A stretch of 64,000 bases of DNA from Paenibacillus oleatilyticus. Its GTDB lineage: Bacteria; Bacillota; Bacilli; Paenibacillales; NBRC-103111. Numbering within the stretch: position 1 is the first letter of the stretch; every line of letters begins with the position of its first letter. Both the position numbers and the translations under genes were made by a program. Below are positions 44,285 to 52,159 of this stretch, piece after piece. The stretch lies in contig NZ_JAHNZO010000011.1 in NCBI RefSeq assembly GCF_018998565.1, positions 1 to 64,000 on the forward strand. The letters are read 5' to 3'. Under the pieces are notes generated by a model, which was given only the letters and a program-made list of their open reading frames with translations, did no database searches and had not been told where the DNA came from.

Positions 44285-45508
44285 ATGACGATCAATCTGG
44301 GAACGAAGGAAAACACTTTTTTTGCCGAAAGATACGAAAGCATTGAAAAGTGCGTGGACTACTTGACGACCCATCGAAACGAAATTTTAAGTATTTTGTC
44401 CAATATCTCGTCGTATCGGGCGGCCAATGCCGAGATCGATTCAACCATTCAAACCTTGCAAGGCGCAATGCGGGAAGTGGAGACGTATCGTCCGGCTTGC
44501 CAGGATTCAATGGCCGTCTTTATGCCCTCCAATGTGATTTTATATTCCTATGCGCTGTATTTGCTAATCCCTTCTTTATACGTAGGCCGAATCGAATTCA
44601 GAGCCTCCTCGCACGTCGCGGAATATGTCGGCCTGCTGCATGACAAGCTGAAGGAGGTACACCAGCTGCCGATCAGCAATCTTAAAGTAAGTCAAAAGGT
44701 TTTTATGGAGAATTCCGTAGGGAATGCCAATATCGTTGTTTTTACGGGCACCTATTCGAACGCGGAGCAAATCAAGAAGCAAATCAAAAGAGAGCAGCTC
44801 TATATCTTTTTCGGACAAGGCATCAATCCGTTCATTATCGGACCTGACGCGGACTTGTCGCTGGCTACCGACGATGTGATTCGGATGAGGCTGTTCAATT
44901 CGGGACAAGACTGCCTGGGACCGGATATTATCTTGACACACGAAGACATTGCGGAGAGCTTTAAAAACCTGCTGCTGGAAAAAGTGAAAGCGCTGACCTT
45001 CGGAGCCAATGACGATCCGAACGCGAATTATTCGCCTATTTTTTATAAAGATATCCTGACGGCCATGTCGGAGTATTTTAATAATAACGACAAATACATC
45101 ATTTATGGCGGGGGCATTGATTTTCGCACGAAGAAGATGGAGCCGACAATTTTATACAGCAAGCTGGAAGACCGGCTGGAAATTGCGGAGTACTTCTCTC
45201 CGGTATTCAATGTCGTCAGCTACCCGAACGATGAGCAGCTCATGAAATTGATCGGTTCCAGCTACTTCAGCGAACGCGCCATGGGGTGCAGCTTGTATGG
45301 CTCGGAGCATTTGGCCGACAAGCTGCGCAGAAAACATACGCTTACGATCAACCAAACGTTGGAGGACGTGGAGCAAGGCAATAAAGCGTTCGGCGGGCAC
45401 GGAACGATGTCGAACTATATTTTCTACGATATGCAGCTGGTCTCGAAACCGATTCTGATTTCCGAGGTTGTTGCGGAATTCCTTTCCGAAAAGAGGATCG
45501 AAGTATGA
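44285..45508 (+). CDS. Aldehyde-dehydrogenase-like protein, probable acyl thioester reductase
   Basis: This encodes 407 residues, short for the ALDH superfamily because of a reduced N-terminus. The catalytic Cys is in FNSGQDCLGPDIIL; the NAD site block FTGTYSNAEQIKK and the EYFSPVFNVV motif are visible. The usual general base Glu (ELGG motif) is missing: the position reads FFGQGINPFIIGPDAD. Loss of this Glu is known in CoA-acylating ALDHs, so the enzyme may make or use acyl thioesters, for example reducing an acyl-CoA to an aldehyde. Its stop overlaps the next start (ATGA), so it is coupled to the ThDP enzyme. Confidence 0.7.
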   Translation: MTINLGTKENTFFAERYESIEKCVDYLTTHRNEILSILSNISSYRAANAEIDSTIQTLQGAMREVETYRPACQDSMAVFMPSNVILYSYALYLLIPSLYVGRIEFRASSHVAEYVGLLHDKLKEVHQLPISNLKVSQKVFMENSVGNANIVVFTGTYSNAEQIKKQIKREQLYIFFGQGINPFIIGPDADLSLATDDVIRMRLFNSGQDCLGPDIILTHEDIAESFKNLLLEKVKALTFGANDDPNANYSPIFYKDILTAMSEYFNNNDKYIIYGGGIDFRTKKMEPTILYSKLEDRLEIAEYFSPVFNVVSYPNDEQLMKLIGSSYFSERAMGCSLYGSEHLADKLRRKHTLTINQTLEDVEQGNKAFGGHGTMSNYIFYDMQLVSKPILISEVVAEFLSEKRIEV

Positions 45509-47190
45509 AAACACGTATGGCGGCCTGGGACGTCATCGTCCGCTATCTTCAATTTCTGGGCCTGGAAACGATATTCGGCCTGCCCAGCGACGATTTGAAG
45601 GTGTTGTCCTCGCTTCAATCATCGGACATTCGGTTGATCATTTGCAAAGACCAGAGGAACAGTTTATTCATGGCCTCCGGTTATGCGCTGACATCCGGTC
45701 AATTGGGCGTATGCGTCGTGGGGAAAGGGCCGGCTCTCACCAATACGGTAACAGGATTGCTGGAAGCTCATCATCTGGGAGCCCCCTTGTTGCTGATTGC
45801 GCTTGGAACCGGCAGCGATAAGCTGGGAACGAAGGCCTTCCAGGAAGCGGATCAGCTTTCGTTGGTCAAGCCTCTGGTGAAATGGGCGTATCGGGTCGAG
45901 CATCAGGACCGGTTGGTATGGGCATTGGAGAAAGCGTCGTTTATGGCCGTCAACGGGGGAAAAGGCCCGGTGTATCTTGAACTGCCGGAACACATCGCGG
46001 ATCAAGCCGTGGAGGTAGACCTTCCGTTCCAACCGCTGGAAAGATTGAGCAGCTCCCCTTCGACTAGTGATCTCGACACCGCTTGGGATACGATATCGCA
46101 AGCAAGTAAGCCGGTGCTTCTGGTCGGCGGAGGGATGAAACTGGGGACACAAGGGCTTATTGAGTCGTTAGCCGTCAAATTGGGTGCAGCTATTTTTACT
46201 ACCGCATCGGGCAGGGGAGCGGTCGATGAGGAACATCCTTTATTTTGCGGGGTAGCGGGTCTGTATACGGATAAAAGCATGAGAACCGTATGGCAGGAAG
46301 CCGATGTCGTTGTATCGCTGGGCAGCCGGCTGGAGGAAACGGCGACATTCGAGTGGGATGTGATGCTTGCGCATACGCCGATCGTTCAGGTGAATGTCCA
46401 TTTGGACGATTTCTCGCATCAGTACCGTGGCGTGAAGGTGCTGGGGGACGGGTACTTGGCGGTCGAGCACTGGTTGTCGCGATTCCATCGTCAGCCCGAT
46501 CGGGATTGGCTCTCTCGAATCGCAAGCTGCAAAGAAGAAGCGTTCCGCAGCAAAGAGGCGTATCTCCGTCAAGTCGGGACGATGCCCCATGTTCATGTGT
46601 CGGAAGTGCTGGATGCCATGCAGGCGGAATTTCCGGAAGATTGCATCCTTGTGCAAGAAAACGGTCTTCAGGATATGTGGTCGTATTTTTACCCGTATTA
46701 CCGGTTTACGGGAAAACGTTTTTCCATCGTTCCCAGCGATCAAACCAGCTTGGGGTTCGGCGCAGCTGCGGCCGTCGGAGCAAGTCTGGCCGATCGCCGT
46801 CCCGTAGTGGCGCTTGTGGGGGACGGGGCCTTCAACCTATTCCAGTCCGATCTGATAACGGCTGTCCGGTATCGCATTCCGCTTATCTACATCGTGATGA
46901 ACAACGGAGGCTACGGCTGGCTGCAGTATCAACTGAATCAACTGGATTTTGCGGGAGAGCCGTTCCGGTTCGTATCGGAAACGCCGCTCGAGCACATGAA
47001 CGTCATGCAGCATGATGGCGTGGAACAAATCGTCATTCAAGAGAAGCAAGAGTTGAGCGAGAAACTGCGGTTGGCTTTCGCCCGGTATCAAGCGAACAAG
47101 CTGGTCGTGGTGATCGTTCCCGTAGCGATTGAGGATGTGCACGATAAGATCCGGCATATTTACGGCGATTTTCCAGTTTACGAAAAATAA
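45505..47190 (+). CDS. Thiamine-diphosphate-dependent carboligase-like enzyme
   Basis: This encodes 561 residues with the acetolactate-synthase/pyruvate-decarboxylase layout: an N-terminal Pyr domain (1-165), a middle domain and a C-terminal PP domain with the ThDP motif GDGAFNLFQ ending in MNNGGYGWLQ. The conserved catalytic Glu that normally lies in an HEQ context is replaced: the sequence reads ICKDQRNSLFMASGYA. It would form or cleave a C-C bond via an active aldehyde or ketoacid. It overlaps the aldehyde-dehydrogenase-like gene by 4 bases, so the two products may share a substrate such as an aldehyde. Confidence 0.8.
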   Translation: MKTRMAAWDVIVRYLQFLGLETIFGLPSDDLKVLSSLQSSDIRLIICKDQRNSLFMASGYALTSGQLGVCVVGKGPALTNTVTGLLEAHHLGAPLLLIALGTGSDKLGTKAFQEADQLSLVKPLVKWAYRVEHQDRLVWALEKASFMAVNGGKGPVYLELPEHIADQAVEVDLPFQPLERLSSSPSTSDLDTAWDTISQASKPVLLVGGGMKLGTQGLIESLAVKLGAAIFTTASGRGAVDEEHPLFCGVAGLYTDKSMRTVWQEADVVVSLGSRLEETATFEWDVMLAHTPIVQVNVHLDDFSHQYRGVKVLGDGYLAVEHWLSRFHRQPDRDWLSRIASCKEEAFRSKEAYLRQVGTMPHVHVSEVLDAMQAEFPEDCILVQENGLQDMWSYFYPYYRFTGKRFSIVPSDQTSLGFGAAAAVGASLADRRPVVALVGDGAFNLFQSDLITAVRYRIPLIYIVMNNGGYGWLQYQLNQLDFAGEPFRFVSETPLEHMNVMQHDGVEQIVIQEKQELSEKLRLAFARYQANKLVVVIVPVAIEDVHDKIRHIYGDFPVYEK

Positions 47191-47226
47191 CGAGCTAGAA
47201 TACTGCGACAGAGGGTGGGAATCGTG

Positions 47227-48468
47227 TTGAAGAGACGTGTAGTGATCACGGGACAAGGAGCAATTACGCCGGTAGGATTGAATGTGAATGAATTCTGGAC
47301 ATCGTTGATCGAGGGGAAAAGCGGGATCGGTCCTGTCACCCTGTTTGATACGAAAGACATACCGACAAAAATCGGAGCGCAGGTCGAAGGATTCGATCCT
47401 TTGCAATACATGAGCAAAAAGGATGCAAACAAAATGGCGCAATTCACCCAGTTTGCTTTGGCGTCAGCCATGCAAGCCGTGGAGCAGGCGCAGCTTCGCA
47501 TTGATGAAACCAATGCCTCGCGCGTTGGCGTCGTTGTCGGGTCCGGAGCCGGCGGCATGGATGTTGTGGAAGAGAATTTCAATAAGCTCTTTCGGAACGG
47601 TCCCAAACGGGTGAGCTCGTATTACGTTTCATCGATGATGATTAATTCCGCTCCAGGGGAAATTTCGATTGCATTAGGGGCAAAAGGTCCGTCTTACGCC
47701 GTCGTTACGGCGTGCGCGACAGGAAGCAATTCGATTGGCGAGGCGATGCGTGCGATCCAGTACGGTACGGTGGACGTCATGATTGCTGGCGGTTCGGAAT
47801 CCAATTTTGGTATACTGGATTTGGCGTCGTTTGCGAATATCCATGCCCTGTCAAGACGCAACGATGAGCCTCAACGAGCGAGCCGTCCGTTCGACCGCAA
47901 TCGCGACGGGTTTGTCATCGGCGGAGGCGCGGGAATCGTGGTGCTTGAAGAGCTGGAGTATGCTTTGAAACGGGGAGCTCCGATCCTGGCCGAATTGGTA
48001 GGCTATGGATGTACGACGGATGCGCACCATATCACTGCTCCTGATCCGACAGGGCTCGGCGCTGCGGAAGCCATCCGAATCGCCTTGAAGGACGGAGGAC
48101 TGTCGCCGCAAGAGGTCGGCTACGTTAACGCGCACGGGACAAGCACTCCGTTCAACGATCAAATGGAGATCAATGCGATCAAGACGGTATTCGGCGAGCA
48201 CGCTCCGAGCTTGGCCATTAGCTCGATCAAATCGATCACCGGGCATTTGATGGGCGGAGCAGGCGCCGTCGAACTGATTGCCACCGTTTTAAGCATGAAT
48301 CACAGCAAAGTGCCGCCCACGTTAAATTGCGACGATCCGGAAGATCCGGAATTGAACTTTGTGCCTCATGTGGCCCAGGAACGGGAAATTGAGGCGGCAA
48401 TAAGCAATTCGTTCGGATTCGGCGGCCACAACGTATGTTTGGCTGTTCGCAAATGGCGGGGACATTGA
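47227..48468 (+). CDS. fabF: Beta-ketoacyl-ACP synthase II (FabF/KAS II type)
   Basis: This encodes 413 residues. The TTG at 47227 gives the usual KRRVVITGQG start; a GTG at 47224 is equally well placed behind GAGGGTGGGA. The complete catalytic triad is seen: Cys in VTACATGSNSIGEAM, His in VNAHGTSTPFNDQ and His in KSITGHLMGGAGAVE. It condenses malonyl-ACP with an acyl primer, elongating the chain by two carbons. It is the fifth gene of the cluster, 36 bases after the ThDP enzyme gene. No ACP gene lies in the cluster, so it must use a carrier encoded elsewhere. Confidence 0.93.
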   Translation: MKRRVVITGQGAITPVGLNVNEFWTSLIEGKSGIGPVTLFDTKDIPTKIGAQVEGFDPLQYMSKKDANKMAQFTQFALASAMQAVEQAQLRIDETNASRVGVVVGSGAGGMDVVEENFNKLFRNGPKRVSSYYVSSMMINSAPGEISIALGAKGPSYAVVTACATGSNSIGEAMRAIQYGTVDVMIAGGSESNFGILDLASFANIHALSRRNDEPQRASRPFDRNRDGFVIGGGAGIVVLEELEYALKRGAPILAELVGYGCTTDAHHITAPDPTGLGAAEAIRIALKDGGLSPQEVGYVNAHGTSTPFNDQMEINAIKTVFGEHAPSLAISSIKSITGHLMGGAGAVELIATVLSMNHSKVPPTLNCDDPEDPELNFVPHVAQEREIEAAISNSFGFGGHNVCLAVRKWRGH

Positions 48469-48490
48469 TTCGCAAGGAGCTGAACAACAC

Positions 48491-48889
48491 ATGATCCATA
48501 TTCCCGATGTGCTGCCGCATCGCTACCCGTTCCTTTTTATTGATAAAATTGTCGAGGCCGAACAGTCCGTATATGCCAAAGCCTACAAGAACGTCACGTG
48601 GAATGAATGGTTTATTTCTCAAGATTGTCCGTATATGCCTCATGCGCTTGTCGTGGAAGCATTGGCACAGTTGAGCGCTTTTACCGCAACAGATGAAACA
48701 GGAATTTCGTTTTTATCCTCGCTTAATAAAGTCGAGATGCATTCCTTGGCCCGGCCTGGAGACCGGTTGGATCTGTATTTTGAAGTGACCAAACGAAGAA
48801 AAGGGTATCTGCTCGGCAAGGGATTGGCCACTGTCGGCGAGCGGATTATTGTCAAAGCGGAAGAAATTGTGGCATTTTCTCAAAAATAG
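48491..48889 (+). CDS. FabZ-like hotdog dehydratase lacking the usual catalytic His
   Basis: This encodes 132 residues of the FabZ family: LPHRYPFLFIDKIVE at the start, KNVTWNEWF and PHALVVEALAQLSA. The catalytic Glu of FabZ is kept in VVEALAQ, but the GHFPG-type segment that holds the catalytic His is shortened by about three residues and reads ISQDCPYMP. It may therefore dehydrate by another residue, need a partner, or have a different role such as thioester hydrolysis or isomerisation. It is the last gene of the cluster and ends at a terminator. Confidence 0.8.
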   Translation: MIHIPDVLPHRYPFLFIDKIVEAEQSVYAKAYKNVTWNEWFISQDCPYMPHALVVEALAQLSAFTATDETGISFLSSLNKVEMHSLARPGDRLDLYFEVTKRRKGYLLGKGLATVGERIIVKAEEIVAFSQK

Positions 48890-48914
48890 GATGATTTCGG
48901 TGTCTTAAAATCTT

Positions 48915-48943
48915 GCCGCTGTCGCTCGATAGCGGCTTTTTTT
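48915..48943 (+). terminator. Terminator of the fab-like cluster
   Basis: GCCGCT (48915-48920) pairs with AGCGGC (48931-48936), followed by TTTTTTTC. Confidence 0.85.
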
Positions 48944-49053
48944 CTTTATGAAATCCAGGCATCGAAAGCAGACGATACAAGAGCAAGTATCATATAAAAT
49001 CGGGGTTTATTTTACAAAAATATCCAATTTTTATTCGTGAATCCAATTCATTT

Positions 49054-49239
49054 CAGTTCGAGCGCGCACACAGGCTGGACAAATTTTTGCGAATAGATGG
49101 AGTTATGCTTGCAACGAATACGATTCATGGAAATCTAGTAATTACAATAGATATAGATCATCTAGGAGCATTTGGATTATTTTTAAAGGCAATCCATGAA
49201 GAAGGTGACGCAGAAACGAACGAAGAATACGGTTTCTAG
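49054..49239 (+). pseudogene. Coding-like remnant, family unknown
   Basis: A frame ending at TAG 49237-49239 encodes FLRIDGVMLATNTIHGNLVI followed by TIDIDHLGAFGLFLKAIHEE. It looks protein-like (alternating strand then amphipathic helix) but has no ribosome site, and only an internal ATG at 49102. It is probably the tail of a decayed gene. Nothing else is supported in 48944-49289. Confidence 0.35.
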
Positions 49240-49289
49240 TGAAATCAATGACGGACAATCCGAAACCATAAACGAAAGGACATTAAGGT

Positions 49290-49772
49290 ATGCCGATAAC
49301 CATAAAGAATCAGAATGAGGAGTTTTTGCTTCGCGTTGCCGGAGTATTGATTAAGGAAAATAAAGTATTGCTGCATAAGACCAAGAAAGGCAATGCATGG
49401 GTATTGCCTGGCGGCAGAGGAGAAATCAACGAGGAGACGGGCAAGACGGTTATTCGGGAATTTGCCGAAGAGTTAGGATTGAATGTTAAAGTTGCCCGAT
49501 TGCTATGGATCGTTGAAAATTTCAATGCTTATGGTGAGAAAAATCTTCACGAACATGGGATCTATTATTTGGTAAATTCCGAGGAAGCGGAAATAACGAT
49601 TCGTACGGAAGAATTTATTGGATTGGAAAAAGAAATAGGGATCGTCTATAAATGGATTGAACTACAAGAATTACACAACATGAAGATATACCCAGGAGCA
49701 TTAAAGCAACTTTTACAAAACATATCCGAAGATAATGAAATTAAACATATTATAAATACCGAGGAATCATGA
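49290..49772 (+). CDS. Nudix hydrolase (second in window)
   Basis: This encodes 160 residues; GAAAGGAC precedes the ATG. The Nudix box is complete: GGRGEINEETGKTVIREFAE followed by ELGL. The substrate is unknown. Relatives with the KTKKGNAWVLPGG opening include ADP-sugar and Ap4A-type pyrophosphatases. AT-rich composition resembles the accessory genes rather than the chromosome core. It lies downstream of a decayed frame and is convergent with the histidine phosphatase gene. Confidence 0.87.
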   Translation: MPITIKNQNEEFLLRVAGVLIKENKVLLHKTKKGNAWVLPGGRGEINEETGKTVIREFAEELGLNVKVARLLWIVENFNAYGEKNLHEHGIYYLVNSEEAEITIRTEEFIGLEKEIGIVYKWIELQELHNMKIYPGALKQLLQNISEDNEIKHIINTEES

Positions 49773-49870
49773 AGTCGGCAGCTTCCAGGAATACCGCTTT
49801 TACGCGCAGTAAAAACGTTCCGGTCGCCGCCGCTTGATTTCGAATGCTTTAGCGAGCTTGGCCGGGTGGA

Positions 49871-50488
49871 TTATTCCCGGTAGTGAGAGGTGTCGCCATA
49901 CAATTCGACTTTGGGCACATCGTTATTCATAATCATTTTGCATAACGCTGTCGGGTGGATATCGGGCATGCTTCCAATCTCATGCAGCGGCTTCCCCAAA
50001 AAATAACTCATGATGACTTTTAAAGTGATCCGGTGAGTTACAATAAGCACTTGCTGGCCTTGATGCTCTGCAAGGATATGGTTAAGCGCAGGGATCGTTC
50101 TTTCGAGCAATTCCGAATAGCTTTCTCCATGACCAGTGGGCCGGTACAAATGCGGATCGTTAAAGAAAAGATCGTATTGAACGGGAAATTGTTGTTGAAT
50201 CCAGTCGATCTGTTGACCTTCCCACAGTCCCATATTTATTTCCTTGAGCGAATCGAGCGTTGAGATTGGTAACGGACGATTTCCCGAAAGAATTTGCGCT
50301 GTGCTGACTGCCCTTGGGCTGGAACTGGAATAAATGGCATCAAATTGGATATTCTCCAAGCGCTCCTTCAACCATTCGGCTTGCCGCATCCCGTAGTCGG
50401 TCAGAGGAGAATCCAGGTGGCCTTGCATTTTCTTATTCAAATTCCATTCCGTTTGACCGTGCCGGGTTAAATACAGTGTCGTTTGCAT
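49871..50488 (-). CDS. Histidine phosphatase (phosphoglycerate-mutase-like) family protein
   Basis: This encodes 205 residues. The catalytic RHG motif is in LYLTRHGQTEWN (His near residue 9). The second Arg is in YSSSSPRAVSTA, the acidic residue in EINMGLWEG, and the second His in VLIVTHRITLKVIM. It belongs to the branch containing PhoE- and CobC-type phosphatases. It would hydrolyse small phosphate esters in the cytoplasm. It lies in the same orientation as, and just downstream of, a DapA-family aldolase gene. Confidence 0.87.
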   Translation of the reverse strand: MQTTLYLTRHGQTEWNLNKKMQGHLDSPLTDYGMRQAEWLKERLENIQFDAIYSSSSPRAVSTAQILSGNRPLPISTLDSLKEINMGLWEGQQIDWIQQQFPVQYDLFFNDPHLYRPTGHGESYSELLERTIPALNHILAEHQGQQVLIVTHRITLKVIMSYFLGKPLHEIGSMPDIHPTALCKMIMNNDVPKVELYGDTSHYRE

Positions 50489-50542
50489 GATGTAAAATGC
50501 CTCCTCATGGTGTAATTACCTGCCTTGGGCCCGCATGCCGGA

Positions 50543-51385
50543 TCATTTCCACATGCTTCCTTCGAGCAGGCGGAGTCGGTCCGAGCGGATATATCCGCGT
50601 TGAGTGAGGAGCCATTTTAATGGCGCGGGAGTCGGCTCCGAGAACAGAAATTGAACAAGCGGCAGCAATTGGTGAAACAACTGATAGGAAGCGTCTATTT
50701 TTCCTGCCCGGAAAAGCTCGTACACCTGCACAAACTGCTCGCTATCCAGGTTGGCGCTTGCCATAATGCCACCTTTGGCGCCAAAGCACAGAGAAGCGAA
50801 AAAATGCTTATCCTCCCCGCATAAGACCGGCTTGGACATGCTTCGGGCCAGCCGAAACATACGCCTTATATTGCCTGTACCTTCTTTCAGACCAATTACA
50901 TGCTCCATTCCCATAATGATCTTTACCGTTTCCGGATCCAGCGCGACTCCGGCACGATGAGGGGGATTGCACAAAATAATGGGCAGGTCCGCTTCGGCTA
51001 GAGCTTGAAAATGCCGGATGACGGCTTGCTGCGATGGAAAATGGTAATCGGGCGCGGCAACGAGAGCGGCATGTGCGCCAAGAGATTTGGCTTGCGCCGT
51101 TCTTCTAACGGCTGCTGATGTGTTGCTTGCACCTGTTCCAACAATCAGCGGGATGGCTCGCGTTGCTGCGATAGCTTGGCGCGCAGCGGCGATCAGGATT
51201 TCGAATTCGCGGGGTTCCAGCACCGGGGATTCTCCTATCGTTCCATTGACGATCAATCCGTGAATGCCCTTGCTCACCAATCGCCGAATCAATTCTTCAA
51301 ACGACCGGATATCCAACTCCCCGCTGTGGTCAAAAGGCGTAACGACGGGAACCATCACACCGCGTAACGTATCCTCTGTAAGCAC
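50543..51385 (-). CDS. DapA-family (dihydrodipicolinate synthase/NAL) aldolase
   Basis: This encodes 280 residues from a GTG at 51385 (ACGGAGG upstream). The TIM-barrel class I aldolase features are GTIGESPVLEPREFE (the substrate-carboxylate loop) and GLKEGTGNIRRM with the Schiff-base lysine. The tyrosine that is usual in the YNVP-type motif is Cys here (LCNPPHRAG), so the enzyme is probably not a true dihydrodipicolinate synthase but a relative acting on another keto acid. A paired palindromic element (51454-51538) precedes it and is repeated before the aminotransferase gene. Confidence 0.82.
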   Translation of the reverse strand: MLTEDTLRGVMVPVVTPFDHSGELDIRSFEELIRRLVSKGIHGLIVNGTIGESPVLEPREFEILIAAARQAIAATRAIPLIVGTGASNTSAAVRRTAQAKSLGAHAALVAAPDYHFPSQQAVIRHFQALAEADLPIILCNPPHRAGVALDPETVKIIMGMEHVIGLKEGTGNIRRMFRLARSMSKPVLCGEDKHFFASLCFGAKGGIMASANLDSEQFVQVYELFRAGKIDASYQLFHQLLPLVQFLFSEPTPAPLKWLLTQRGYIRSDRLRLLEGSMWK

Positions 51386-51453
51386 AGCATTCCACCTCCG
51401 TTCTCCCCACGATCCGATGCATGCTAATGAATGTAAATCATTTTTCCTCAAAA

Positions 51454-51538
51454 GTAACCACCCAATTGGTGAAGTCATATACCAATCCGGTTCGCCGGGG
51501 AAGCGGTTGGTACAGAAAAAAGCGGGATGGATGGTTAC
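51454..51538. promoter_or_regulatory. Paired palindromic regulatory element, copy A
   Basis: GTAACCACCCAAT (from 51454) and, inverted, ATGGATGGTTAC (51527-51538) form outer arms. TACCAA (51480-51485) and TTGGTA (51507-51512) form inner arms. The same layout recurs at 53344-53450. It lies between the minus-strand aldolase gene and the plus-strand small gene at 51607. Confidence 0.55.
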
Positions 51539-51606
51539 TCGCCGAAGCATAGACGTTATATTCGGGTTTGATCCACTGGGAAACGCAACTGAAAGGAAGG
51601 ATGGAC

Positions 51607-51810
51607 TTGGATCATCACAGAACACCGTTGTTCACGACACTGATGCAGCAAAACCAGGAAGGCATCCTTATGGCAACGCCGGATCTTTCCCGGGTTGTAC
51701 CGAGCCGCTATGATTTCGATGTAACAGGCCATTACAGCCGCGGATCTGTTCAACCGATCGTCAACGATAAAAAGCAGGATGTGGTACGAACCGCTGGCAA
51801 GCAAAACTGA
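51607..51810 (+). CDS. Short protein resembling the N-terminus of Orn/Lys/Arg decarboxylases
   Basis: This encodes 67 residues from a TTG at 51607 behind AAGGAAGG; the product begins DHHRTPLFTTLMQQ, like the opening of group III pyridoxal-phosphate basic amino acid decarboxylases (RTPLF-AL). It ends after ~65 residues and has no catalytic lysine domain, so it is either a truncated decarboxylase gene or a small protein derived from one. The second half (PSRYDFDVTGHYSRG) is polar. It is followed by a clear terminator, so it may still be expressed as a unit. Confidence 0.45.
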   Translation: MDHHRTPLFTTLMQQNQEGILMATPDLSRVVPSRYDFDVTGHYSRGSVQPIVNDKKQDVVRTAGKQN

Positions 51811-51882
51811 CCGAATGCAGGGAGATAAAGCCGAGTCGGCGATAACAATAGTCCTCTATTGAGCACTTTCTCATCAAGCTCT

Positions 51883-51910
51883 AGCACGATATTGGAGTCG
51901 TGCTTTTTTG
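51883..51910 (+). terminator. Terminator after the short decarboxylase-like gene
   Basis: AGCACGA (51883-51889) pairs with TCGTGCT (51898-51904), followed by a run of T. Confidence 0.8.
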
Positions 51911-52159
51911 ACCGTTTTTGGCCTGCAAAAAAAATCGAGCCTCGCGCCGTCGCTTGCAACAGGGCTGCTGCCGTTGATCATAAATACGAACGAGTGGTCC
52001 TTCGTGATTATCGTCTTTATGTTCACCTTCCTGTTGATGCTTGGCGTTCTCGCATTCGGACTGAATCAAGGCCTTGAAAAGAAAGTGAACATACAGTACA
52101 AATATATGCTCGTATTATTAACGCTGGCTTTCGTCTGGATCGGTTTATGCTGGATCTAA
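51908..52159 (+). CDS. Possible small membrane protein
   Basis: A frame starting at a TTG in the T run of the terminator (51908) encodes 83 residues with two hydrophobic spans (about 31-51 and 65-83; NEWSFVIIVFMFTFLLMLGV and YKYMLVLLTLAFVWIGLCWI). There is no clear ribosome site, so the start is uncertain; the true start may be internal. It overlaps the 3' end of the minus-strand aminotransferase gene by 4 bases. The spans look real, but I recognise no family. Confidence 0.4.
   Translation: MTVFGLQKKSSLAPSLATGLLPLIINTNEWSFVIIVFMFTFLLMLGVLAFGLNQGLEKKVNIQYKYMLVLLTLAFVWIGLCWI

Noticed and set aside
48948..49040. 30-codon frame from an ATG after the fab-like cluster
   Set aside because: No ribosome site, basic low-information product, and it begins inside the terminator T run.
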